Positions 47,450 through 58,548 of a DNA stretch of 64,000 bases are shown in pieces (within the stretch, counting starts at the first letter, position 1; each line of letters begins with the position of its first letter). This DNA is from Calamus simplicifolius. Its lineage: Eukaryota > Streptophyta > Magnoliopsida > Arecales > Arecaceae. The DNA is taken from NCBI GenBank assembly GCA_900491605.1, contig UESW01004558.1, positions 379,889 through 443,888 on the forward strand. Direction: 5' to 3'. Position numbers and translations under genes: made by a program. Under the pieces are notes generated by a model. It did not search any database. It saw only the letters and a list, made by a program, of their open reading frames with translations, and had not been told where the DNA came from.

Positions 47450-49480
47450 TGTATCCTAAAGCCAATCATTTGATGATTGTGCTAATGTAAATTGTATATA
47501 AATTGATATATTAATAAAAGTTATTTGGCAGTTTATTCATTACAAGAACATCTTCTTAATACTCCTGATTGTAATGAAGCCCTTAGGATCTTCCTTCACA
47601 ATAAAGGAGGATTTATCTTTGAAGGTCCTCAAAAAGGTTCGCGACCATAAGATATACTATGACAGGGCCATAGTACTATCAATTATAGGATGTTGTATAT
47701 CATATTTGTTGGTTGTCCTCTTAACCAAGGAGTGTAGAGATACTGGTATGACTACAGGTGAAAGTGTAGGAGTATATTTCACCAAACGTGACTCATTTCC
47801 GGATACTCTACTGTCAAGAGTTAATCCGAGAAGACATAGGTATAAGTATCCTTCAGACCTGAAGATCACAACCAGTGTCTTACAAGCAACTCATTGTACT
47901 TAGGTGCCGGACCACCTGGATTTCTAATCCAGCTACAAAAGGTTACTGGGTGCAGTCAAGTACTCGTGGTAGTCAGTTGTGGATCAAGATAGAATTTGAC
48001 CTATCCCGTTAAAAGGAGAAATGCTTGTATTTCAATTTAGCAAGACCTTGGCCAAGGCACTTCATGTGAAAGTCACATGATCACTAAAATTGAAATCACT
48101 TTATGGATTTTCTATTTAGAGTTGACAGGCTCTTAAGCCATCCTTAGCATTTGTGGTCAAGAGGATGAATTATACGGTAAACTATTTCTTAGGGTTCTTG
48201 GAGTTTGATCGACAACTTTTTGACCTATCCGAACGTCGGGTTCCATTGCTAGATGGGCACATCGATTAGTATAGAAAGTTATTTCTATGCTACAGGCTTA
48301 GGTTCAAACCTAGAGAGTCACACGCATAGAAGTTTCCTAGGATGATCTGTTGATGATCAACGATTGAGAATCGTATATGATTTAATTAATCAATTTGATT
48401 GATTGAATTATCTCAATTGGGTTAAGTACAATTGAATAAGATTTAATTTGGTTTAAGTCTATTAGAAGGACTAGTCAATTTTAAATATTGATTTAAAATT
48501 AGACTTGATTTGAATTTAAATAGATTCAGGACTAGCCAAATTTGATTTGGGCTAGGACCATGATCTATGTGGGTTCAGTCCAATAAATTTAGATTAGCTT
48601 AAACCAAAACTAAACCCAAATCTCTTGCATAAGTCTGAGAGATTAAATTCACATATAGAATTTAATGTCTTGCATTAATCTTCTCCAAACAATTCCGTCG
48701 GAATTCTAAAGTGTTAGAATTTATATGGAATAAATGCGCCTCTTTGTATTAACCAAGCGCTACGGATCGACGACTCTTTGGTTTTTACCGAACATCGGAA
48801 TTAACCAAGCGCTACGGTTTGATGACTCTTTGGTTTTTACCGAACATTGGAATTAACCAAGCGCTATGGTTCGGCGTCTCTTTGGTTTTCACCAAGCGAT
48901 GGAATTCTAAATGTTAGAATTTAATGGACTGGCTAAAAAGAGACTATAAATAGAGGACATCCCTCACCAGATTACACAGAAGAGAAAAACACATACGATA
49001 TATCGTGAATTAATTTTCTAAAGAATTAGAATAGAAAATCCTGGTGATTCTGGTGCTAACGGAAGTGTGGAGGATCCTAGAAGAAGAATTTAAGTGGAGG
49101 ATTCAAGATCAGCAAAGTCATTTTCCGCGAGCTAGTACTCTCGAGAATCTGATCATTCGAGGCTTCGCATGGACGATACTAGAGGCCGGACGATTGAACG
49201 GCTGCAGGCATAAAAGGATTTACCAATTGCCTTTAAGGTAAGTGATATGATCCCTAGATCTTAAGGCATGCTTAAGATAAGAAGATGACTTCTTGCCTTG
49301 AAGATCAAGACATGATCTGATAGTTTTATTTATATGCTATTTTGGATCAATCGATCCTATATACAAGGTAAAGATATGATCTTGATGCATGTTAGATAGA
49401 TTAGTATGTAATCTTTAATTTTTGCATTGATAATTGTTATCAATTTTTTAAAACATGCATGCCTCGGAGATTGTTTCTCC
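47450..49480 (+). repeat. Copia-like solo LTR inserted in antisense gene
   Basis: Starts TGTATCCTAAAGCCAATCAT and interrupts the antisense gene. It contains an AT-rich promoter-like part (GACTATAAATAGAGGACATC near 48943) and a downstream CGTGAATTAATTTTCTA leader-like part. No gag-pol is seen, so I take it as a solo LTR of about 2 kb. The left edge is clear. The right edge lies between about 49460 and 49500 and I could not find a target duplication, so it may be a fragment. Confidence 0.6.
48751..48895. repeat. ~60-bp tandem repeat upstream of LTR promoter
   Basis: Three units of AACCAAGCGCTACGGTT followed by GACGACTCTTTGGTTTTTACC and GAACATCGGAATT. Each unit carries an internal inverted pair, AACCAAG and CTTTGGTT. 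The array ends about 50 bp before the TATAAATA box, so it lies in the U3 promoter part. Confidence 0.8.
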
Positions 49481-50759
49481 ATTCACTTCTTTCTTCTTCC
49501 TCTTCTACCCAATGAGGAGGGATCCTGCTGGGGGCGGGACAACACTCGCCGCAAGAGCAGCCACCCGATCTTCGAAAATAATTTCCTCAACCTTTGTGGA
49601 CTCATAGAACCCTCCCCTTCAGGGTAATGCACGTCGGCAGCCACGGGATAAAGAAATTCTGTTACCCGAAATAATCATGCTGGCTCAGGCAAAGGACCAT
49701 GCCCTTGCTCCTCCCGAGCTGTCATTTCTCCGGCTTTGCTCTCAGGTACCTGCTCCCCAAGTTCTAGTGCCAGGATAGGGGCTTGGACTGACTCCTCCAC
49801 AACGTCCCCTTTCGGTGGGCTCAAAGGTTGGGACTCAGTTAATTCTTGTGAATGGCTTGGCAGAGCCAGCTGCAGCCTCGAGGGAGAGGAAGAAGATGGC
49901 CTTCGCTCGAGCTTGGCCCTCTTCCCTCTCACGGGAGTCGACGAGATAGTACAACGACGCTTCGTACTCTTCTTTCTGCTCAAATCGCTATAATCAATTG
50001 CGAGCATTCCTCTCATCTGAGCCTGAAACCCAGACCTGATCCTGCAACATATAAACCATCGACGATCAGTTACGTCCCTGCAAAAACATCAAAAAATGGA
50101 GAGAGTGATGTCACACTTACTTAAGGGGTCGACTTTGCTCAACCCGGCATTGTAAAGTACCTCTTCCGTTAGGAGAGCATCGATTGGGATCACTTTATTG
50201 CCGTAAAGAATGTCGAAGTCCTCTTTCTCTGTCTTCGACAGTATCGGGAGCTGATTTGGCTCCGTGGGGAGGGGTGCCCATTGGTGAGGAAAATCGAATG
50301 TAGCATCCCATTCGACAATGAAAAACCACGACATCCATCCTTTGACAGAGGTTGAAATCTTAAAAAACCTCTTGAAATTCTTCCGTGGCCCTATGTAGTG
50401 CCAAGACGAATCCTTGGAGGATGTAAAACTATGGCAGACTCGGAACAAAGGAACCATCGGTGTTATCCCATGAACGCACACAAGGAGATGAATCCAATAA
50501 TGTAATGCCAGCTATTCGGCATAATCATCATAGGACAGATTATGTAATACCTCATTATGCCAGTTACCAGAGGATTGAGGGGAAAACGGAGACCCACTTT
50601 GAAACTTTCCTCATAGAAAAAAGCCCCTGACTCTAGCTGATCGAATACCCTCTACTCAGGACCAGGGATCCGCATCCAAATGTCGCTTGTGAACCAATAA
50701 TTCCGACGAATCCTCTTCAGATCTGCAAGAGTCATCGTCAAAACAGAGTCAATAGGACG

Positions 50760-50764
50760 TTCCT
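50760..50764. repeat. Left target duplication TTCCT of Tekay element
   Basis: Same as 61357-61361. Confidence 0.9.
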
Positions 50765-53546
50765 TGTCAGCTCCCCCTCCTCTCTGGGGCCACCGACAGC
50801 ACACCTGCACACTTGTGGTAATCGGATAGAGTTTTACTAGTCTTTATGTAGCGCTCCATAAAGAGCTAGAGAACCCCAACTAATTATCATAAGCAGACAC
50901 ACGAAAACACATCCTGTTAAAAACTTTTCATTTTCATCTCAATTATATACACAAATCACCCAATCAACATTAAGCATCAACCTGCTCAGATAATATTTTT
51001 CATGACATTCCTCAGGCAGTTTACAAGATCACATTCACATTCGACATTAAAATCCTAAATGCACACATCATGCTCATAATTTTCTCCAAAACATAAGTCT
51101 CGTATTCATATCCAAAAAGGTCTAAAACATCATTACATCCCACTGTACACATACACATATACAAAATACAATTATCTAACCACACTCTCTCAATATACAA
51201 GGTTAGCATTTATACACTCTTGCATCCAAGCAAGCTTCACCAGCTAAGGGTCCTGTCCTGTTTATCTTGTGATCCTGGCAGAAATACTCACTGATCTGAA
51301 AGAACATTTAAATCATAGAGGGATGAGACCTAAGTCCCAGTGACTGGATAACCATCTAACTATGGAGAAATAGAGAACCATAACCTCTTAATTTCAATCG
51401 TATGCTGAAACTATTTAACTTGTACAACTCAAAGTACATTTTTAACATGATATCAGATAAAATAAAATGTAGCTTATTCTTCAAATAACATATCAGTACT
51501 GGAATACTCTATAATAACTCTTCACTGAAAGATAACTCATTAAAATAAAACTTCATGCATTGCAATATGAAGATATGCATTCTTTATCTACAACCCAGAC
51601 TCCCATCGAATCTGCTTGCCCACTGGCATCTCAAGTAAGCTCTCCTCTCGGGATAACTATTGGGCCCATTGGCCCTTTTTATATCACAACATATGCTTTT
51701 AGATCTCATGATGCTGGGCTGTGTGTGTAATGCCTCTGAGGTACCACCCTACAGTCGCCCTTCTGTAGGTGTACTCTCATCGGGTGCGTGACTAGCAACA
51801 GGATCCCCGCACAAATAGCACCCCTTACCCGTGCGGTTCACCTGGCAAAGTGCTTTGTTCCTTAACCCTGGAACCTCGGGTTTTCTCTCTGCCCCCACGG
51901 GCTATATATAGTAATCAGCTCCACTGAGCTATGATTCATGCCCCCACGGGCTGCTCACAACCAGCCCCACTGGTCTGGTTAGGCATGCACTCACCCCTGA
52001 TTCTGGGGTTCATCGTACGATCTGTTCGCAAGGAGGTGCCGGCTCGATAGTAGTGTGCAATGCTCATGCTACAGTACAGTCTAAAGGGTGATCAGCCCCC
52101 TAGCTGCCTGATGCTCAGTATGACTCATACATCATTTGTAAAGCTTTATCATGCAAATATGCCATGTATACATTAAAAATTCCCTCATCGAAACTCATAC
52201 TTATGTGTTTACGCTCAAAACTCATTATACTAGCTCAAATTAACCTCTCATTGCTAGATGAGAAATCCACTCACCTTAGTAGGTTACTCCTCGACTGGTA
52301 CAACTGGTACTCAACTCTGGTATTTCGGCTCCCTGGAATAACCCTCTTGACCTACGTCAACATACAGATACAATAGCTATTAGGATTACCTCCACACGAG
52401 GTTTTCCCATGAACCATGCATGCATACATGATCTATCCTCTAATATCTCATTATTTTCTTCCACCCTATCTCTACTCAAGATTACTTCTACTATTACCTC
52501 AAAATACACTAAATCTAGAAAATCTAAAGTCATACAAGATCTAGGGAAGCTATAGCTTACCTGGAGTCGAGCACAAACCCCAAGCTTCCCTTTCCCTTTC
52601 TCTTTCTTCCTCCTTTTCTTCTTCTTCTTCTTCCTTTTCCTCTCTTTTCTCCTCTTCTTTCTTTCTTTCTTTTCTCTGGCTGAACCCACGTTCCCCTTTT
52701 TCTCTAATGACTTGGGGACCAAGTCATTGGAAACTTAAGGGTTAAGGCATGCCAAATCTCCCTTTTACCCTCAAACACTCTTAACGCACGCTTTTTGGAA
52801 AACACGTGGCTCACTTATAACCATGATATTTTGCCCTTATATTTTCTTTCCTAAGTTGCCCTTAACACAATTTGCAATTGACATCGGAGCCTTTTCCCAT
52901 TTTGCCCCTGATATAGCATTTTTTTAATAGATTTATAGCCCAGATCATCCTTTTTCACTTAAATCGATACTTTTATGTAACATTTCTAAGAAAAGACTTT
53001 ACCATCTTGAAGAACTCGATTTTAGAAATCCAACGGTTCAAACGGCATCCAAATCGGACTTGAAACGGATTAAATATGAATTTCTCAAGATTTAACTCAG
53101 AAAAACCTGCCGTCGCGGAGTCGGCTCGAACAGATTGGGAGTCGGCTCGAGCAGAAGTAGGGGTCGACTCCAGAAAAGTAGGGGTCGACTCCTGAAAAGT
53201 AGGGTCGACTCCAGCTCTGCAGGGGTCGACTCCTAAGCGTGCCGAAAGTTTAAAAACGTGCCGGAGTCGACTCCACTCTGATTAGAGTCGACTCCAACCA
53301 CTAAAAACGTCATTTTAGGATAAAACTCAAACTAAACTTGATTTTTCTTGTGATTTAAACCCATTAAACTTAAGTCTCTCAATTTCTCAAATCAGACTCA
53401 TTAACATTTAGAAATATACTTATTTACTCCAAAATTTCTTCTCTTTACATTTATCAAAAGGCCAACACACCCATATTTCAAGAAAACTTTCTGACTTTCA
53501 TTTTAACTGAAAATGCCATAGATTACAAGGTTTTCAGGATGTTACA
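50765..53546 (-). repeat. 3' LTR of Tekay-type element
   Basis: Plus orientation TGTCAGCTCC to GGATGTTACA. It contains a TCTTTCTTCCTCC-type pyrimidine block (52590-52680) and the GTCGACTCC array (53115-53300). It differs from 58549-61356 by scattered substitutions and a few indels: the region near 52215-52265 is replaced by a longer stretch in the other copy, and one GTCGACTCC unit is extra here. Confidence 0.93.
53115..53300. repeat. GTCGACTCC/GTCGGCTCG array in Tekay 3' LTR
   Basis: Eight copies of GAGTCGGCTCG, GGGTCGACTCC or GAGTCGACTCC, spaced mostly by 17-20 bp. GGAGTCGACTCC is a 12-bp perfect palindrome. Confidence 0.88.
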
Positions 53547-53560
53547 ATTCTCCCCCTCTT
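53547..53560 (-). other. Polypurine tract of Tekay element
   Basis: Minus strand AAGAGGGGGAGAAT directly before LTR start TGTAACATCC. Confidence 0.9.
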
Positions 53561-53581
53561 AAGAAATTTCGTCCTCGAAAT

Positions 53582-54519
53582 TTAGCTAGATATATTTTCA
53601 AATAGATGGGGGTACTTAAATCTCATCTCATCCTCTCGCTCCCATGTAGCCTCCTCTTTTTGATGATTTAACCATTGCACCTTAACTAACGGAATTCTTT
53701 TACTGCGGAGCTGCTTAATCTCCCTACTCAAGATCTTCACTGGTTCGTTGCAAATGATAAATCCCCCTGTAACTCTATAGTCTCAGACTGAATCACATGA
53801 GAGGAATCTGGCACATACCTCCTAAGCATTGATACATGAAATACATTATGAATCTGAGATAACTCTGGAGGTAAAGCCAATCTATAAGCTAGTGTCCCAA
53901 CTCTTTCCAGAATTTCATAGGGTCCAATATACCTGGGACTCAACTTGCCTTTCTTTCCAAATCTCATAATACCTCGCCAAGGAGATACCTTCAGAAAGAC
54001 TCTATCTCCAACCTCAAACTTTACCTCTCTATGCTTTTTATCTGCATAGCTCTTCTGTCTATCCTGGGCTGCCTTTAATTTAGCTCTTATAATTTTAACT
54101 TGATCTGCTGTAAGCTGCACTAACTCAGGGCCTAACAGCCTTCTCTCTCCCTCCTCATCCCAACACACTGGAGTTCTACATTTTCTCCCATACAAGGCCT
54201 CATATGGTGCCATATCAATGCTAGAATGGTAGCTGTTATTGTAAGCAAACTCTATCAAAGGTAGATGATCATCCCAGCTACCAGAAAATTCCATGACACA
54301 AGCTCTCAGCATATCCTCCAGTGTCTGGATGGTTCTTTCTGACTGACCATCGGTTTGGGGATGAAATGCTGTACTGAACCTCAATTTAGTCCCCAAAGCT
54401 TTCTGTAATTCTGCCCAAAATTGAGATGTGAACCTTGGATCTCTATCTGATACTATCGATACTGGCACACCATGCCTACTCACAATTTCATGCACATATA
54501 ATTCTGCTAATCTATCCAA
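53582..54519 (-). pseudogene. Integrase C-terminal half and chromodomain remnant (Tekay)
   Basis: The frame 54519-53737 starts within the integrase core (LDRLAELYVHEIVSRHGVPV, SDRDPRFTSQFW, HPQTDGQSERTIQTLED) and continues to the GPY/F module (SPRYIGPYEILERVGTLAYR). It ends with a stop after SFATNQ. In the next frame the minus strand carries on with EPVKILSREIKQLRSKRIPL, then VQWLNHQKEEATWEREDEMR and a stop at 53582. This is the chromodomain-like tail of Tekay elements (the W...EEATWE pattern is typical). A one-base shift near 53755 separates it. The chromodomain is thought to guide integration to certain chromatin. A second frameshift near 54535 separates this piece from the rest of pol. Confidence 0.88.
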
Positions 54520-57500
54520 GGTAAAGACAATCTTAATAGAAAATGAGCAGACTTAGTCAATCTATCAACTATCACCCATATAGCATCATTGCCCCTTCTG
54601 GTCTTTGGGAGTCCTACAACGAAATCCATAGTTATATGCTCCCACTTCCACTCTGGCACAAACAGAGGCTGAAGCTTTCCAGCTGGACACTGATGTTCAG
54701 CCTTAATCTGCTGACACACCAAACACTTAGATACATACTCAGCTATCTCCTTTTTCATACCATTCCACCAGTAATTCTGTTTGATAGTTCTATACATCTT
54801 AGTACTACCTGGATGCATTGAATAAGCTGAGCTATGTGCTTCCCTTAAAATCTGATCTTTCACTGATTCCACAGCTGGCACACAAACTCTGCCCTTGAAT
54901 AATAACACTCCATCACCTCTAACAGAAAACTCTGACTGAGACCCACTCTGAATTAAATCTCTGGCTTTAAGCAAATGTAGATCTAGCAACTGAGCTTCTC
55001 TTATTTCTTCTAGCATTTGGGGTCTCACTCTGAAAGTAGCCAACAAGGCTCCTGACTCTTCTACAGCTAGCTCTGCATCTAACCTCCTTAACTCAATCAT
55101 CAAGGGTAGCTGTACGGTTCTGATAGAAGCCAATGTGGCCATAGACTTTCGACTCAAGGCATCAGCCACAACATTAGCTTTCCCTGGGTGATACTCAATA
55201 GTGCAATCATAGTCTTTAATCAATTCAATCCATCTTCTCTGCCTTAAATTCAATTCCTTCTGGGTCAGAATATATTTCAAGCTCTTATGATCAGTAAATA
55301 TCTGGCATCTTCTTCCATACAAGTAGTGCCTCCAAACCTTCAATGCAAATATAACAGCAGCTAACTCCAAATCATGGGTGGGGTAATTCTTTTCATGGGA
55401 TCTCAACTGTCTAGATATATAAGCCACTACTTTCCCATTCTGCATTAAAACACACCCCAAACCCTTCAATGAGGCATCACTATAGATCACATAATCACTG
55501 GCACTATCAGGTAGTATTAGGATTGGGGCTGAGGTTAATCTCCTTTTCAATTCATCCATACTCATCTGGCATTCATTTGACCAATCAAACTTGATATTCT
55601 TTCTAAGCAGCTTAGTCATAGGAGAAGCCAAAATCGAGAAATTTTCTATAAATCTTCTATAATATCCTGCTAACCCCAAGAAACTCCTCACCTCAGTCTG
55701 ATTGGTAGGTGATACCCAATTTACTATAGCTTCAATCTTTTGAGGATCTACCATAATACCTTTGGCTGAAACTACATGTCCCAAGAACTTTACCTCATCC
55801 AGCCAAAATTCACTTTTACTAAACTTTGCATATAATTGCTTTTCTCTTAATATCTGCAAAACTGTCCTCAGATGCTGTTCATGCTCTTCACTACTTCTAG
55901 AATAAATCAAGATGTCATCAATGAATACTATCACAAATTTATCTAGATACTCTTGAAATACTTGATTCATCAGGCCCATAAAAGCAGCTGGAGCATTTGT
56001 CAAGCCAAATGGCATTACCAAGAACTCATAATGACCATATCTGGTCCTGAAAGCAGTCTTAGATATATCCTCATTCCTTATTCTCAATTGATGATACCCA
56101 GATCTCAGATCAATCTTTGAAAACACTGCTGCCCCCTGCAGCTGATCAAACAAATCATCGATCCTTGGTAATGGATAATTGTTTCTAATGGTCACCTTGT
56201 TCAACTGTCTATAGTCTATACACAACCTCAAGGTACCATCCTTTTTCTTCACAAACAACACTGGTGCACCCCATGGTGATATACTGGGTCTAATAAACCC
56301 TTTATCCAATAATTCTTGTAACTGACTTTTCAATTCTTTCAATTCAACTGGAGCCATTCTATAAGGTGCCCTGGCTATTGGTCTGGTATCTGGGGCTAGA
56401 TCTATACTGAAATCAAATCCTCTGTCAGGAGGTAACCCTGGCAACTCCTCAGGAAATACATCTGAAAAATCCCTTACCACAGGGATATTCGTCAGCTCTA
56501 AACCATTGCCCTCTAGGCTCACTGCACAAGCTAAATAGGCTTCACATCTCTTTGCTAGCATTCTATTGGCTGACAGAGCCGAAATCACTCCTGAGGGTAA
56601 CCCCCTCCTATCACCAACAAAACAGACTTCTCTATCATCAGAAGTTTGCAACATCACCTCCTTCCTTAAGCAATCTACTCTGGCTCTATGCACAGATAGC
56701 CAATCCATCCCCAAAATGGCATCAAACTCTTTCAACCTCAAAGGAATCAAATCTGCTGCTAATTTCTGACTCCCCACAGAAATATCACAACCTCTATACA
56801 CTTGGTCTGCTATAAAAGGCCTCCCTACGGGCATAGATACTACCAACTGACTACCCAACTGGCCCACATCTCTAACTAGATGCTTAGCAAACTCACATGA
56901 GATAAATGAATGCGTAGATCCAGAATCAATTAAAATATAAGCATCATGATTATCGATGGGTAGCATACCTGTCACCACATCAGGATCAATCTGAGCCTCC
57001 TGTCTGGTCATGGCAAACACTCTGGCCTCGGCTCTCGGAATACTGGATGACCCTCCTGGCTGATTAACATTAGGCCCCACCTGACTGGCTGAAGCCACTA
57101 CACTACCATCACCTCTCCTACTAGGCTGTCCCCTTGGCATTACTGGCCCCTGAGGAAGCCCACCAGCCTGCTGCCCTCTCCTAGGGCAATCTCTCTTCAG
57201 GTGACCTAGATCACCACAAATATAACATCCCTTATTGCCCCTCCTACATTCTCCCAAATGAAGTTTTCCACATACATTACATGGGGGTATATTTCTCCCT
57301 CCACCAGAAGGACGACCCTGCTCCCCTACATCACCAGACACCCTGCTGGAGGCAACCTGAGGCACACCCACATAAGGCTTTCTTTGAACTGGGCTAGATG
57401 CTGACACAGATACGGATCCTCTGCCCACATCACCAGGGGCTCTAAACCCAGAATAAAACTGTCCAGTCCTCTGGGGTTTCTTGAATGGCTGAGTCCCTCC

Positions 57501-57779
57501 CGGAGCAGAAGAATGACTAGGAGCACTTCTTTTCATTCTATCCTGCCTCCTACTCATATATTCTTTTTCAATCTCCTCAGCTTTGAGTGCTCCCTGCACC
57601 AACTCAGAGTAATTATTGTAGGTCTGCATACAGGTCTTGGCCTTAATAGGGAGATTCAACCCATCCTGGAATAGTCGACATCTCTCCCTCTCATCAGCCA
57701 CCAAGGCCCTAGCAAACTGAGATAACTCCACAAAAGTGGCTTCATAATCTGCCACGGACATCCTCCCCTGAGTCAACAA
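54507..57779 (-). CDS. Gag C-terminus, protease, RT, RNase H, integrase N-half (Tekay), 1090 aa
   Basis: One long frame. It begins in gag (LTQGRMSVADYEATF), has zinc knuckle CYICGDLGHLKRDC near residue 190, protease ILIDSGSTHSFIS near 285 and ILGMDWLSVHRARVDC near 355. RT runs from about 470 (PYRMAPVELKELKSQLQELL) through FSKIDLRSGYHQLRIR to the active site FIDDILIYSR near 625. RNase H follows (IYSDASLKGLGCVL, DLELAAVIFALKVWRHYL, FTDHKSLKYI, ADALSRK). The integrase zinc region (HPGSTKMYRTIKQNYWW, CLVCQQIKAEH) and the start of the core (VDRLTKSAHF) end it. RT and RNase H catalytic residues look intact. The frame ends out of phase with the integrase remainder, and its start is out of phase with the upstream gag, so it is a fragment of a polyprotein rather than a separate gene. 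Confidence 0.9.
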   Translation of the reverse strand: MLTQGRMSVADYEATFVELSQFARALVADERERCRLFQDGLNLPIKAKTCMQTYNNYSELVQGALKAEEIEKEYMSRRQDRMKRSAPSHSSAPGGTQPFKKPQRTGQFYSGFRAPGDVGRGSVSVSASSPVQRKPYVGVPQVASSRVSGDVGEQGRPSGGGRNIPPCNVCGKLHLGECRRGNKGCYICGDLGHLKRDCPRRGQQAGGLPQGPVMPRGQPSRRGDGSVVASASQVGPNVNQPGGSSSIPRAEARVFAMTRQEAQIDPDVVTGMLPIDNHDAYILIDSGSTHSFISCEFAKHLVRDVGQLGSQLVVSMPVGRPFIADQVYRGCDISVGSQKLAADLIPLRLKEFDAILGMDWLSVHRARVDCLRKEVMLQTSDDREVCFVGDRRGLPSGVISALSANRMLAKRCEAYLACAVSLEGNGLELTNIPVVRDFSDVFPEELPGLPPDRGFDFSIDLAPDTRPIARAPYRMAPVELKELKSQLQELLDKGFIRPSISPWGAPVLFVKKKDGTLRLCIDYRQLNKVTIRNNYPLPRIDDLFDQLQGAAVFSKIDLRSGYHQLRIRNEDISKTAFRTRYGHYEFLVMPFGLTNAPAAFMGLMNQVFQEYLDKFVIVFIDDILIYSRSSEEHEQHLRTVLQILREKQLYAKFSKSEFWLDEVKFLGHVVSAKGIMVDPQKIEAIVNWVSPTNQTEVRSFLGLAGYYRRFIENFSILASPMTKLLRKNIKFDWSNECQMSMDELKRRLTSAPILILPDSASDYVIYSDASLKGLGCVLMQNGKVVAYISRQLRSHEKNYPTHDLELAAVIFALKVWRHYLYGRRCQIFTDHKSLKYILTQKELNLRQRRWIELIKDYDCTIEYHPGKANVVADALSRKSMATLASIRTVQLPLMIELRRLDAELAVEESGALLATFRVRPQMLEEIREAQLLDLHLLKARDLIQSGSQSEFSVRGDGVLLFKGRVCVPAVESVKDQILREAHSSAYSMHPGSTKMYRTIKQNYWWNGMKKEIAEYVSKCLVCQQIKAEHQCPAGKLQPLFVPEWKWEHITMDFVVGLPKTRRGNDAIWVIVDRLTKSAHFLLRLSLPWID

Positions 57780-58428
57780 AGGAAATCCCTCCTCTTCTGA
57801 TCCCTATAAATCTCAGAATAATATTGCTGATGAAATTCTCTTCTAAAATTTTCCCATGTCAACTCCACTCCCTGGGGCTGCCTGCCCTGAATAGATCTCC
57901 ACCAACTCTGGGCTCTACCCTCCAGTAAAAAGGTGGCAATACTCAGCCTCTGCTCCTCAGAGCATCCCATCACATCAAATACTCTCTCGATCCTCTGCAG
58001 CCATGCCCCGGCCTGAATAGGATCAGTAGTTCCCTGGAACTCCAGAGCCCCTAACTTTCTGGCTCTTTCCACATTCCTCACAACCTCAGTATTTTAGATG
58101 GAAGGCTAGAACTAGCACCCACAGCTGCTACCACAGCCTGAGTAATCATGCCTACCAACTCTGACATACTAGGCCCCTGAGTCTGTACTCGAGATGGGTC
58201 TACTGGCACAGGGGTAATAGACTGTGAAGAAGACTCTGGCATCTGCTCTGGAGATGCCCCCACTCTAGCCTCCTTAGATACTGGCTCGGTGGAATCACTA
58301 GAAGCCATTCTATCAATTTGACTTCTTCTAACTGACCTTCTGAATCTACTTTGACCTTTGCTTCTATCCCTGCCTGAAGATTGCTCTGTCTCTCTAGATG
58401 CCTTTGTAGTAATCGTCCTACAAGACAT
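57773..58428 (-). pseudogene. Gag N-terminal part (Tekay), two frames
   Basis: 58428-58078 gives a basic, Ser-rich N terminus (FRRSVRRSQIDRMASSDSTE, SMSELVGMITQAVVAAVGAS) and meets a stop. The next frame (58081-57773) holds the gag core (ALEFQGTTDPIQAGAWLQRI, RVFDVMGCSEEQRLSIATFL, LTWENFRREFHQQYYSE) and stops after RRDFLC. The following gag part is in the frame of the 1090-residue ORF. Two single-base shifts, near 58080 and 57778, are therefore needed to read gag through. Such shifts explain loss of function in this copy. Programmed shifting is not expected at these places. Confidence 0.85.
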
Positions 58429-58530
58429 TATTCATTACATCAGTTTCATCATTCAATAGCTATAATCATAAAACATTCAATCATCCTAGACTCATACTCA
58501 TACTTATTCCCCTAGGACCTAATAACCTAG

Positions 58531-58543
58531 GGCTCTGATACCA
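58531..58543 (-). other. Primer-binding site of Tekay element
   Basis: Minus strand TGGTATCAGAGCC, 5 bp after the LTR end GCTGACA. Complementary to the initiator tRNA-Met 3' end. Confidence 0.9.
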
Positions 58544-58548
58544 AAACT

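Noticed and set aside
47450..49480. Complete Copia element at this site
   Set aside because: No primer site, gag or pol follows. Only LTR-like sequence is present, and the right end has no matching target duplication.
51021..51209. 62-codon frame present twice (51021 and 58808)
   Set aside because: Part of the paired Tekay LTRs, non-coding.
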